Source of the DNA: Usnea hakonensis
Lineage: Eukaryota; Ascomycota; Lecanoromycetes; Lecanorales; Parmeliaceae
Assembly (NCBI GenBank): GCA_013423325.1
Contig: BLJB01000122.1
Span: 1 to 64,000, forward strand
Reading direction: 5' to 3'
DNA length: 64,000 nucleotides
The translations under genes and the position numbers were made by a program. The notes under the pieces were generated by a model. The model saw only the letters and a program-made list of their open reading frames with translations. It did not search any database and was not told the origin of the DNA. This document shows positions 44,645 through 55,420 of this stretch, piece after piece (positions within the stretch are counted from its first letter, which is position 1; every line of letters begins with the position of its first letter).

Positions 44645-45611
44645 AGAAATAGCAGGAAGGCAAGAGGGGTCATTGTTTAAATGTGGCGGCTTCATCATAC
44701 CAGTGTGGCCCGTTGAATATGGAATGGACTGGATCATATGAAGAAAGCAGCAAACCCATTTTCATGCGAAATCTTTAATTACCACATTTAGGTACCTACA
44801 GTACTTGGGTACAAGTACTTTAAAATGATAAATTATAGTTTTTCCCTAAGGTAGCAGCAGCCTATCAGAATGGTCTGGTTCCTGGGTAAGCGCGCGCCGT
44901 GCCGCCGTCTCAAGGACTATCGAATTTCCCCACTCATCATCATTATTACAGTACCTAGTATTGTTATTTATAGAGAAAGAAGGTGAATGGTAATGAATTT
45001 TGGGAATCTTATGTGACTTACTTATGCATTTAATAAGGTAAATAAGAGTAAATGGTTCAAAGCATGCAGGCGGACAAGATGAATGCCAGAATCCAAATCC
45101 AAGACACTGAAAGGGGGAAGGGGGTGTTTGAATTACTCTAAGACTAAACGGATGTATCAGGTCGCAACTCGCAAGTCGCAACTAACGAGCTCAGAGAAAA
45201 AAGGAGGCGCCCAAGAGGTCTTACCTACTATCACCTACCACCTACCACCTACCACCTACCACCTCTCTTTTCAAGAATCCCTAGGTACCTGTTGAGGTAT
45301 CAAGTGAGGGTTCACGCAACCCACATTCCTTTTATCAGCTATAGTACCTTACCTTAGCCTACCATCATTTTTTCCCCTTTTTATCTACGTATTCAAGTTG
45401 GATTACCACTCTCTTCAAGTCCGGCCGGAAGTCCATTCCCATTCCTTTCTGCTACCGTCCTACCCAACAACAAAGACTCAGACTCTCCTTGTTACCCACT
45501 GACCCACAAGACACTGGGATATTTCAACACGTCGCTGCCATCGCTAACCCCGACCAAGTTTGCTTCTCTCTGCTGAGCCTGAATGCTCCCGACCAAAACG
45601 ATTCTATCCTC
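44645..45611. other. Intergenic upstream of the GH17 gene
   Basis: LCB1 3' region, then motif clusters at 44790-44835 and 45290-45350 and a 7-nt tandem repeat at 45227-45264. The final 200 bp are C/T-rich, as expected for the leader of a strongly expressed secreted protein. No gene supported. Confidence 0.5.
45227..45264. repeat. Tandem 7-mer CACCTAC, about five copies
   Basis: CTATCACCTACCACCTACC and onward, unit CACCTAC, degrading to CACCTCTC at the right end. Confidence 0.75.
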
Positions 45612-47911
45612 ATGAAGACTCGACTCATATTATTTATCGGTTGCGCGACATTTCTACGGCTAGCCAGGTCGCAAGGACATCATGGTATGGAATTTGGTCA
45701 ATTCCGCATCCGGGAACCACACAGAGCCACACACTAATTTAAATCAGACCATCTCAAACATCACCACGCCAAACGGCAAGACGTCTGTTCAGATGTTGTC
45801 ACCGATGTCGTCACTGACATAGACTATGTCACCTATGACTCTGAGGACGTGATTGTGTACGTTAACGACGCAAACCAACCGGTTTCCACAACCACGGTGA
45901 GTACAACGTTCGAAAGACTCTTGCCGTTCAATGCCATATCTGAGTCTCAAGCCCTGTCACTGGAGGAAATGATGCTTCCCGCTCCCCAAGTCTGTTTTCC
46001 GGCCAAGATGATCTTCCTCAAACGGCCTATAGTAATTTGATAATCTGCAGGTATACAATGGACTCGTTCCAAACACCAAGGCCCCGGCGCCATCACCTTC
46101 TAGCCTCCCACCGCCTTCCGCCGAGGCAACTTCTACCTCACCATCGCCTTCCGCCGATTCACCTTCTGTCTCTCCAGCGCCTTCTGCCGAGTCGCCTTCT
46201 ATCCCTCCAGCGGCTCCCGCAGAGTCCCCTTCCCCGTCTCCAACTTCCTCTTCGCCACCGGCTCTAGCTCCTGTCCCATCGCCAGTCCTTCAACCTACCC
46301 AGACAGTGGCTTCCGTGCCTTCATCCAGCCCAAGTCCGAAGCCAAGTCCAGAAATATCCGGCTCGGGTGGTCCAGGTTTCGGCTCCGCTGTAGCCTACAC
46401 GCCATACAACGCTGACCAATCCTGCAAAAGCACATCACAAGTGGCGGCCGATTTTCAAAAAATTAGCGGTTTCGATGTTGTACGGCTTTACGGCACGGAT
46501 TGTAACCAAATCAGCAATGTAATCGCTGCGACGCATAGCAACGTCAAGCTTTATCTTGGTATCTTCGATATCAATTCCATACAGAGCGAAGTCCAAATTA
46601 TATCCTCGGTATGGCCTAGTCCCGTGTTACTTCATCGATGCAGGACATATTCTCTGCTTCTTAACCCTTCATATAACTTGACCGTGTTTCGACGGAAACG
46701 TGCTGACTCAAAGTCTCCGACAGGCGGTCAACGGGGACTGGTCGCTCGTCAACAGCGTTACGTACGTAAAGTCGGAGCTCATCCTTCGTGTTTGGTGATG
46801 GAATCGAGTCATAGACATGTACCGGGAGCAAGAGACCCTACTACAGGACCTGTGCTACCCAATTTCCTACCTTGAACAAGCAATGCTGACTGCGATTCTG
46901 CGTAGTGTGGGAAATGAGCTGGTGAACACCGGCAAGGCATCGGCATCACAAGTCGTTGCCGCAATCGCTAGTGCTAAGACTACCCTAAAAGCCGCTGGCT
47001 ATGACGGGCCAGTCGCTACTGTTGATACTATGAGTAAGCATACGTTTCTGAGGCTCTTCTTCATGGTTGGTTCTGTAGTTCGTTCCCTAGGATTTCCGTG
47101 TCATAACCTCATGCTCCTGTCATGCTATATGATCATGTCTTTCGGCTTTCGACTTCATAGCAGAGACGAAAGATTGACATCAAACTTCTAGTGGCTATGA
47201 AAAACAACATCGAGATTTGTTCTGCTTCCGACTTTTGTGCCATCAATTGTCATGCATTCTTCGATGGCAATACCTTGCCCGAGGACGCGGGAGAATTCGT
47301 CCAGAGTTGGGTCAAGCAAATCTCAGAAGCTGCAGGAGGAAAGACGACCATCGTGACTGGTACGTGTTTTCAGAATCCACACTCCCTTTTGTGAGCCTAA
47401 TCATGAGCTACGAAATATTCCTTGGGAAGATTCATTCGTGTATCACGACTCACTCCACGAAGAAGCAAAACTGACGTTGAATTCACAACCAGAGTCAGGA
47501 TGGCCTCATCAAGGCGACCCCAACAATAAAGCCATCCCGAGTCCGGAAAATCAAGCAGCGGCCATCGCTAGCCTGAAAGCGGCTTTTGGTGGCGGCTCGA
47601 ATATAGTTCTATACAATTCTTACAATGATCTTTGGAAGTCGGACTCGGCAGGTACTTTTGGGTGAGTGCTCATTATACACATTCATGAGCTGTTCCGCGT
47701 GCTGACCTCTCATTAGAGCGGAGAAGTGTACGTATTTTCGGAATCAATTTTCCCTCTTCCTAGCCTCCTTATGAGCGCTGGGAGATGTCTTGGAGTATCC
47801 CTTCCTCAAACTCTTCAGAAGTGTTTCAAGGTTGCTATACGTCCACCAAGAAAGCAAGACTGACTCAAATCACAATCAGATTGGGGAATACTTGGAGACA
47901 GCCCGGACTAG
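45612..47911 (+). CDS. Secreted GH17 beta-1,3-glucanase/glucanosyltransferase (Scw family)
   Basis: Acts on beta-1,3-glucan in the wall. Nine exons: 45612-45684, 45748-45896, 46051-46608, 46724-46761, 46906-47033, 47192-47359, 47493-47661, 47717-47727, 47880-47911; 441 aa. Signal peptide (RLILFIGCATFLRLARSQG) and a Kex2-type KR|QDV site about 34. A Ser/Pro-rich linker is encoded by a 33-nt minisatellite (46110-46240). GH17 domain: VAYTPYNADQSCKSTSQVA, FDVVRLYGTDCNQI, acid/base Glu 277 in VGNELVN, CHAFFDGNTLPEDAGEFVQ, nucleophile Glu 372 in ESGWPHQGDP, and the end AEKYWGILGDSPD. Exon 8 is 11 nt. Introns are long (up to 158 nt), and introns 6 and 8 resemble each other. Confidence 0.92.
46110..46240 (+). 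repeat. In-frame 33-nt minisatellite coding S-P-S-A-E/D-S-P-S linker
   Basis: About 3.5 imperfect copies in the GH17 gene, coding SPSADSPSVSPAPSAESPS-type repeats. Such Ser/Pro linkers are O-mannosylated in wall proteins. Confidence 0.7.
47360..47492 (+). repeat. GH17 intron 6, related to intron 8
   Basis: 133 nt. Starts GTACGTGTTTTCAGAATC and ends with TCCACGAAGAAGCAAAACTG followed by an AATTCACAACCAG acceptor. Both ends match intron 8 (47728-47879) with few changes. Confidence 0.6.
47728..47879 (+). repeat. GH17 intron 8, related to intron 6
   Basis: 152 nt. Starts GTACGTATTTTCGGAATC and ends with TCCACCAAGAAAGCAAGACTG and then CAAATCACAATCAG. The first 18 bases match intron 6 at 16 positions; the AGCCT...ATGAGC block is also shared; the middle differs. 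Confidence 0.6.
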
Positions 47912-48630
47912 TTTGTTTTTTGCGAGAGTCATGCAATGCTAATATCCCTGGCTGTTCGGTCCCATCGTCCTTATCGCAAACGAGTGTACGTTGGACAGGT
48001 GTACTTGTAACGAAGGGGGTGGAAAGTGGACGGAGGCCGAGGGGGGGTGGGTCTGTATGCAGCGGTGGCGTACAGAAGTGGTCGACCCTGCTTTTCTATG
48101 ATATCCTTTTTGTTCTGTAAAGCTGTGATCGTGCATAGTGTCTCATCTAGGCGAGAGATGCTTCTGAAGTTCTGTACAAATAGGCGCGAGGCATGGCGTG
48201 GTTAATACTTACTACTGAATCGAAGCTGTTCCATGCAATTTTCCATGTGGACGAATCTTTGATTGTCTCTGTTGTAAAGTAACTTCGTGCCAGAGAATGT
48301 GAAGCCCGGCCTGAGATGGCACTCCTCCTAAAGGCAAATCGCTTGGCGTTTGCGCGTATAGCAGGGTTGTATTATTTTTTATTGATAACAAGCCAGACAG
48401 CCATACCACCCAAGTGGAAGTCAATTCAGGAGTATCAGCCAACGTCTGGGCGAAGGCCGACCATGATGATTCGAAGCATAGAGGTAGGTGTACCTGCACA
48501 TAGGTTTTCGCGAAGTTGAATTTCCACAAAATCATTAATAGGATGTCCCTATTCCACAGCATCTTCCGGTTCCATTCTCGTTGGTGATGTTCGTAATCAT
48601 TGCTTCGTAATGCGCAGGCCTCCCACATCG
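47912..48630. other. Convergent intergenic between GH17 and RPAP1
   Basis: 3' regions of both genes. Minus-strand open frames at 48212-48670 read past the RPAP1 stop and are not coding. Nothing else seen. Confidence 0.45.
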
Positions 48631-49992
48631 TCACCGGCCCCTCCATTTCCTTCCACCGCCTTTGCGCCATAGCCAGCTGGCCTCGGTCGCGGTAACCCAG
48701 ACACTTCTGTTTCCTGACTCCTCGCCCTTTGCAGCCGCCGCCACTATTCCATCCACAACCCTCCCCTGATCCATCAGCTCCCAGAGCCCCTCACACAAAT
48801 CTTCCCCTTCCCGTCCGAAATCGCCTCTGCCGAGCCTATACAGCATTCGACCGAGCGTTTGGTATGCAATGCACCGCTGAGCGGGGTAGGCACTGCGCGC
48901 GAGATGTGCGAGCTCAGGAACTGTATAGCCGGCGGAGGACGGCGCATGGGCGTGGTGATGGAGGCCTTTAAATTGAGAGATCTGAGCGGAAAGGCGGGGT
49001 GGTAGGAGACGGCCGCGGAAATCGAAGCGGAGGGAGGACGGTGTGAAAGTTTCTTGTGTGGCAGAGTAAACAGAGTCCTTCTCTGCTTTAGGATCGATGG
49101 GGGTCATCCAGGCCATGGCAGAGGGGTCGGACGGCAAGGAGGGGAAGTAATTTGAGTGAAGGGCGGAGAGGAAGTTGGGATCTGAAGGGTCAAGTTCTGG
49201 CGGCTTGGGTGGTTGAGGAAAATGCATACTTAATGGTGGTGGCACAGGAGTTTGGGAGGCTGGCTGTAGATCGAGGGGTGGATGCAGGGGGGAGGCATCT
49301 GGATCGGACCACAGTGGGAGACTCGGTCTCGCTGATCCGATCGAAGGAGATGTTGGGTCCTGCTCCGCTTCTCGCTTTTCGGGATCATGTTCTATTAGAA
49401 GTGCTTTTGAGGGCAAAGATGCCTCGATTTGATGCGGTCGCATTTCGCCCCTCGAATCATTTCGTCCGTCGTCGATATTCGCCTTTTTGAGCAGTCTTTC
49501 GATGACCGATGCGCTTAGGCTTCCCATGAGTTCCTTCCTAGCCTCTTCGATCTCCTCATCTGACATTTGTACAAGCCGCTGCTTATTCTCTTGGTCGATT
49601 GAAGGGTCCTTCCACCTGTTGGTCACATCTATCTGTTGCCCACTCCTTACAGCTGCAGCACTGTTACTGTCCCCTGGCTGTGAGAGATATGGTGATGCAA
49701 TGTCGGGACCGGCATGCCTTTCTGACTGGTTGACGTCTTTGAACAGGTTATCTTTCCTCTGCTTGAACATCGAAGGACCAGTCCTAGTCTTGTGTGCTGG
49801 GAAACCAGTCTCGGAGCTCTTAAATTTAGGCGAAGCTGGGGGTTTGGCATCTGACGAAGCTTCTCGCTCTCTGATATCTCCTACAAGACCGAAGTTGAAG
49901 CCAGGTAGCTGCGCTGATCTAGAGGAGTGGGCGCCATGAGGCTCATGGTCAGCGTCCAAATCGATATGAAAGCGTTGACCTCGCACTGCCAT
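48631..49992 (-). CDS. RBA50: RNA polymerase II-associated protein 1 (Rpap1/Rba50)
   Basis: Assembly factor for RNA polymerase II. Single exon, 453 aa. N-terminus MAVRGQRFHIDLDADHEPHG. The RPAP1 N-terminal motif is QRLVQMSDEEIEEARKELMG followed by SLSASVIERLLKKAN. The RPAP1 C-terminal motif is SLRFDFRGRLLPPRLS, followed by VPELAHLARSAYPAQRCIAY and QTLGRMLYRLGRGDFG. It ends TEASWLWRKGGGRKWRGR. The frame is open 37 codons upstream of the ATG at 49992; that part is not conserved-looking. Pro-rich middle (PPPLSMHFPQPPKPPELDPS). It is one of few intronless genes here. Confidence 0.92.
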   Translation of the reverse strand: MAVRGQRFHIDLDADHEPHGAHSSRSAQLPGFNFGLVGDIREREASSDAKPPASPKFKSSETGFPAHKTRTGPSMFKQRKDNLFKDVNQSERHAGPDIASPYLSQPGDSNSAAAVRSGQQIDVTNRWKDPSIDQENKQRLVQMSDEEIEEARKELMGSLSASVIERLLKKANIDDGRNDSRGEMRPHQIEASLPSKALLIEHDPEKREAEQDPTSPSIGSARPSLPLWSDPDASPLHPPLDLQPASQTPVPPPLSMHFPQPPKPPELDPSDPNFLSALHSNYFPSLPSDPSAMAWMTPIDPKAEKDSVYSATQETFTPSSLRFDFRGRLLPPRLSAQISQFKGLHHHAHAPSSAGYTVPELAHLARSAYPAQRCIAYQTLGRMLYRLGRGDFGREGEDLCEGLWELMDQGRVVDGIVAAAAKGEESGNRSVWVTATEASWLWRKGGGRKWRGR

Positions 49993-51063
49993 GGTGAATT
50001 TGATATAGAAGGTCGGAATGATAATACTGTAAAACCGAATCTTCTCATATTTCCATGTAAGAGTAATGAAGATGGCATTCCCATTCCATGTGCCGCGCTT
50101 CAATAAAAGCGGCTTATAGCACTTAACTCCGAGGCTGCGTCAAGCCTTTATTCATAGCCCCATACTCCGTAAGGGTCACCAGATCAAAATATCAAAATAT
50201 CAAAATATTCAAAATATTCAAAATATTCAAAATATCAAAAGATCAAAAGAGGAAAAGAGGAAAAGAGGAAAAGAGTAAAAGAGTAAAAGAGCCAAATATC
50301 AAAAGAACAGACCTGAGACCAGAGACATATAGAAGTCCTCGTCCTTTCTCGCTTTCTCCTCTTTGTGCTCCTCCCAATCATTCTGTACATAACTCTGTCG
50401 TGCCTTTCATTCCAAGTGTTCTCATGTGAAGTTGCAGTATGCAATGTGCAGTCCGAGGTAGCCGCTGCACCCTGCCGCCCCACATGTCTTACTCTCACAC
50501 TTTCCGTCCTCTTTTCGTCCAGTCTGTTATTGCTTGCTCATTGATGCTGCACAGTCTGATCTATGTGACGCAAATCGAGCACAAGGATCCGTGTGCTCTG
50601 TATAATGATGCTCATCATCGTCGTCGTCATAATGTATCCGATTTCACGGGTCTCCGTTCCAAAATTCCGTACAATGTTGTTTCGTTGCGGGACTTTTTCC
50701 TGTATGAGACCGGTTGTCAAGGCAGCCATCTGCGTTTGCCAGCCTTAAGTGGAAGATTTTATTGAGGATGGTCCGGAGACGAGCTTAACGCTACCAAAGA
50801 TTGATGTCTAAGGCGCCGTCGGAACAGGCACAAAGACCCGGAACTCCGTGTCTTACACCGACTTCAATGAGGCAGAGTACAGGATGACTTTTCTAGTGAA
50901 AGACTGCGGCCTTTTCTGTCTCCGCCATCCAAGCTTCGTAAAACTTCTCGCCGCTGTCCCGCTGGTGAAATCGCAGTCCAATCACTGTGTAGGGCTTCGA
51001 CTTGAAGTTTGCAAGCTTTCATAACCTCTTCTCCCCCTTTAGCTGCCAGTCAACCTCTCCGAG
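49993..51063. other. Intergenic with a graded AT/AG-rich minisatellite
   Basis: About 1.1 kb between RPAP1 and the cysteine-rich gene (divergent). The tandem repeat at 50181-50306 is the main feature. A plus-strand frame at 50439-50765 has no recognisable domain. Confidence 0.45.
50181..50306. repeat. Minisatellite with a 9-10 nt unit that changes step by step
   Basis: Units run from ATCAAAATAT to ATTCAAAATA to ATCAAAAG to AGGAAAAG to AGTAAAAG, three or so copies of each before the next variant. The core (A)4 is kept at a near-constant 9-10 nt spacing. Confidence 0.8.
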
Positions 51064-52290
51064 ATGTCTTCGACGTCCGGTATTGCTGCAACATGCCCCC
51101 TCAATGTTACATTTTATGCGTGCGAGTTTGGGGAGAGATTCCTCGGCTGTTGTGCAAATGGCAGTCCGGCCGTTACATGCACCACTGGGTGCCCTCAAGA
51201 GGATCTCCTACCAGCAAGTTTTGAAAAGGAATATTACGCCTATACCACCAGCGCAGCGTGTACGCAAGGTAGTTGGTGGTCTTGCGGAGATACATCACCG
51301 CCATTCTTAGGCTGTTGCTTGTCCAATCCTTGCCTTAATGGCTGTCCAGCCACTGACTTGAGAGCTGCGATCTTCTCCCCAAACCAAACGGACAACCCGC
51401 TGTACTCAGCGAATCTAGACGCTTTTATTGTGGCTTCATCGACGGCATCGTCTTCCACTTCCAAGGCTGCGTCGTCGACTTCATTTCATGCCACTGGAGC
51501 TGTTTATTCCACCGTTACTAGCCCATCGCCTATTCACAAGAATCCGACGAAAGAAATAGTGGGAGCGGTGACAGGTGGAATCGTAGCTGTGGGCTTTATC
51601 TTCATTGGAGTGCTACTACTATACCGCCGCCTGAGGTCCCAAAGGAAAAGAGGTTCGCATTCAGCTGGAAGGGTTGAGCATGGAAGCATCAAAGGTACGC
51701 TGACATTATAGTCTTATTCCGGCAATTGTCTCCCCAATTGACATTGAGTAGACACCGTACTTCAAAGCCCAGTGAAATCCAAAGCTTCTCGCCACGAGAA
51801 CGAAGCATCCCATAACCTATCAATTACAACAACCACCAACAATTTCAAAGAGAGCGGAGTGCCAACCCAGGATATTCGAAGATTGAATCTTATGTCTTAC
51901 ATAGAGCCTACAATACCGTTGGGGACTCCTCCTGCAACAAGAAGCGCTGCCCAAGAAAATCGCGAAGGGAACAACACGCCACACGAGCTCCCCCTAAATC
52001 ACGCCCCGCTCCCAGAGATTGCAAGTTCGGATCAACCAAAGTCGTTTTACGAGCTTCCGTCATCCGACCCTACGATCATCCATCCAGAAGCCTTGCAACC
52101 AGCTAAGCCAGTCTTTAGGCCATACTCTGCGTCTAGCCTGTCCCCAAACCCACAGGCGTATAGACTAGGCTTCAGGCCCCACTCTCCTTCCCATCTGTCC
52201 ATGGTTTCTTCTCTTGATGGTTCGCCTTCATCTCCCTATGGCTTGTCTCCTATTTCTATCACCAACGACGGCACAAGTGCGGAAGTCTAG
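51064..52290 (+). CDS. Cysteine-rich single-pass membrane protein, function unknown
   Basis: Two exons: 51064-51694 and 51752-52290; 57 nt intron; 389 aa. The extracellular part has two copies of a cysteine module: ERFLGCCANGSPAVTCTTGC then PQEDLLPASF, and PPFLGCCLSNPCLNGCPATD then LRAAIF. A Ser/Thr-rich stalk, one membrane helix (EIVGAVTGGIVAVGFIFIGV) and a basic stop-transfer (RRLRSQRKRG) follow. The cytosolic tail is Ser/Pro-rich. There is no classical signal peptide, so the helix may act as a type III signal anchor. This module is common in uncharacterised ascomycete proteins; layout suggests a surface sensor, which is inference only. Confidence 0.8.
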
Positions 52291-53809
52291 ATGACAATCG
52301 GCACGAAGTCAGGGGTTCTCAACGCCTGCAGAGCAATGGTTTGGAAGGACACGCGAGATATGCGTCAATAATGTAGCAACAATGTAGGATTTCTGCAAGA
52401 CGGGACTGGGCGGCTGAGAGCTGTAGATAATCTGATGTAATCTCTATGAACGCAAAAATGCTTCCACAAATCATTCTCCCGTTGAGAGAGACCGCACGCC
52501 CAGTATCTGTAGAGCTACACGTCTCGTCTCCACTGTAAATGCCGCTGCTCCTTCGATGCGTTTGTCTTTTACAAGACGCAGTGTTGTAATACGTTATACC
52601 TCTTCAGAAATACCAGCTATCAGGAGTTGAAATGAGGGCGATCACCCGGTATGACTTGTGAGCAATCTGTGTTTTTGGAATATGTTACGTCGGTTTCTGG
52701 CATCATAACGATATCCATAAGCCAGCGACCTCTTCTCTAGGATACCTCGAAAGCATCATTACCCGAGGAGGCATCGCCGTCCGACCAGAAGAATCTTGGA
52801 AGGAGCGCGCCCCGCCTCTCTAATTGGCTTTGACATTTCTTCTTGTTTGGTGGTGTCATTCTTGGTTACTGTATGGAACCCGCAAATTTCCATATGATCT
52901 GGGGCTTCTTGACCTCAGTCCCCTTTCTCTCACATTTGGTCTTTAATCTCGATCCGCCCTTTGAGACATCATCCTCATATCCTAATGATCAACCAAGCCT
53001 TGGTTCATGTCGGTTTCTTATGACGGCTGTGTCCATCACGCCCCGTCTCGCCTTCTTTGCAGCGGCTCTGAATTTGGGATAGCAGGAGCTTTCCGGAAGA
53101 GAGGGAAATGCTTAGCGCCAGTCACATATCCATGCTTCGCCCGACTTAGACAATATCCTTGCGGAACGGCTGGTCTATCTTTTCGTCGTTTTACCACTGA
53201 TTCCACAAACAGACTTGCACGTCGTGAATGTACATTTTCTCTGAGATACGGGAGGTGGCTACAATCTTGCCTTTGCACAGACACGGTTTTGTACCAGGTT
53301 TTATAATAAGCAAAAGAAACCAGAGACGCCTGGTGATCAATACGAGAGTGTGGAGAGACGATATGTAGATGAGATTTGGTCAATGGATCGGATCTGGCCT
53401 TACTATTTGTTGGTGACGCTTATGCGCAAGGGCCAGGGCAGATGATCAAATGCTGTTGCAAGCAAAAGCTATGGTAAATGCCGGGCTAGGTTTAGGGGGC
53501 GGCCATGGTGCCATGTTGTGCAACAGTAAACTTGATGCGAGTGGTACATGTAAGTAAATGGTCTTTTACAAGAGGATTGAGGAAGAGTAAAATAGGCAAG
53601 CTTTACGCTGAGATGTAAAATACATGGAGTGAAATTTTTATATAAAGTAAGATAAGAAAGTAAAGTACGGAGTAGGTGAAAGCAATCAAATATACGGGGA
53701 TTCTGTGACACTGACACGGACGGAAATATACTTAAAGTTTTTCCGGGAAAAGCTAGCCGCTTTACGCGACGCCACACTACCGAGACCACCACCAAAAATC
53801 CTCTTGACA

Positions 53810-53935
53810 CTAAAGTACAGTACCTTATTCAGTAAGGTAAGGTATTTTACTTGACGGATCCCTGACTCCTAAGCTCTACACTACTGCATCTCGGCCGGGA
53901 AGGGAAGCAACTTCTAAGGTAAGGTAGATATCTGA
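53810..53935. repeat. GGTA/AAGTA short-motif cluster
   Basis: AAAGTACAGTACCTTATTC, AGTAAGGTAAGGTATTTTAC and CTAAGGTAAGGTAGATA within 125 bp. Confidence 0.55.
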
Positions 53936-54183
53936 GCCATGGTAGCACCATCATCCTACACCCACGAATCATCAACCATCTCGACAAATAACCACCAAGA
54001 AATGTGTAGAAGAAAGCTGGACAACATTTTGATACTCTTGAAAAGCTGCTGCAAGGAAAATGGAGGCTCTGCTTATGATGATCTATAGCAAATGCCAGAC
54101 GGCGGGGCTACCTTTGGCGAACAGATTGAATGCTTGTAATTGGTTGGCAGGAATCAGCAAGACGGGCCCCCTCCTCCCATCAC

Positions 54184-54224
54184 ACCCCCCCCCCCCCCCC
54201 CCCCCCCCCCCTCCCCCCTCNNAC

Positions 54225-54261
<37 letters not shown>

Positions 54262-54262
54262 T
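54184..54262. repeat. Poly-C tract with two unresolved bases, probable assembly seam
   Basis: C-runs flank NN at 54221-54222. The word ACGGGCCCCC occurs both before the tract (about 54162) and right after the Ns, as if two reads were joined through a homopolymer. Confidence 0.7.
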
Positions 54263-55094
54263 TTCCCCTTTTACCCTTCGCCTTTGGGATCCTGGGCTTT
54301 TTCTTATTAAGAGGTGGGTATCTTAGGTCTGGTGGTATATGAAGGTGGAGCTTTGCCCTTCTGGTCCTCGGACAAATGTTACTCACATTTCCTTCCCAGG
54401 CTGCCGGCAGACGACCCCAAATGTACGTGAGCAGTGGGCAGTAAATAGGCAGTAGATAATTTAGCTCAAAAGGGTGAATCCAGAATCCAAGATCAATGCC
54501 CCAATCCCAATGCCCCAATTCCCTAATCACCCAAGGTCGGCCTATGCTTTTTGAGTCGTCTGTGCTGTGGTCAAAACCTACTTTACTTTAGTAGTGCTTG
54601 CCTCCTTCCGCCCAAAGAATTTGAACCAAGCCCATATCCCTCACTTTTTCATTTTTCTACCATTCCTACTCACTCTTCTTTCTGTTTCTTTTTTTCTTTT
54701 CTTTTTTTTCCCTCCTTATCCGCCGCCCATCATCCTCCTCTTCACTTGACAATTCTTCTCCATCCTTCTTCACCGTCATTTTTATGAGGTGTATGTTCGG
54801 CTAATCTGTCCAGAAATCTTGGGTAGACAGAGTTCAAATAATATTGCGTTTAAGCCTTTGCCATCGTTGCCCACTGCTCTTCAAATCCATCGAGGGTCTG
54901 TCGTCGCACCTTTTTGAGGCTATTGCGACGTCCACAGCCCACAACGTGTCATCTCTTTTGACCCGACTACTCATATCAAAGTTGTCTCAAATATATGAGG
55001 CTTGGTGTCTTCACATTCCTTGCCTTGTCGGCATTGTTTCACTACAATCGTCTTGAGTGAGAGCAGCCGGTGAGTGAGGTGGTGGTGTAACAAG

Positions 55095-55387
55095 ATGTCG
55101 ACAGCAAGATTAGTTGATGGAAATCGCGGGGAGAGCACTTCGCCCGGTCTTTCGTCTCCGCCTTCGCCCAATTCGCCAACACGGCAAACGGCAACACCGC
55201 TAGGACACTCTCATAGCAATTCTGCTTCTCTGCCTCCAAATGCGCAAATCGATGGAAATGATGGAGGAGTGAAAACGACAAAATCCAGTGGCGCTAAAAC
55301 TGCAGCTGCCCCTCTCCGGAAATCTCGCAAAAAGAAAGACCCTGAGAGCAAATCCTTAAGCAATAACAATAACAATAACAACAACGA

Positions 55388-55420
<33 letters not shown>

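Larger units (their letters stand above)
52291..55094. other. 2.8 kb intergenic with motif cluster, poly-C/N tract and C/T-rich leader
   Basis: No gene supported on either strand; frames at 52843-53306 and 53469-53810 lack domains or splice structure. GGTA/AAGTA words cluster at 53640-53935. A poly-C tract with two Ns lies at 54184-54262. A strongly pyrimidine-rich stretch at 54640-54790 fits the HPC2 leader. Confidence 0.5.

Noticed and set aside
50439..50765. 108-codon plus-strand frame
   Set aside because: No signal peptide, domain or splice context; probably part of the upstream region of the cysteine-rich gene.
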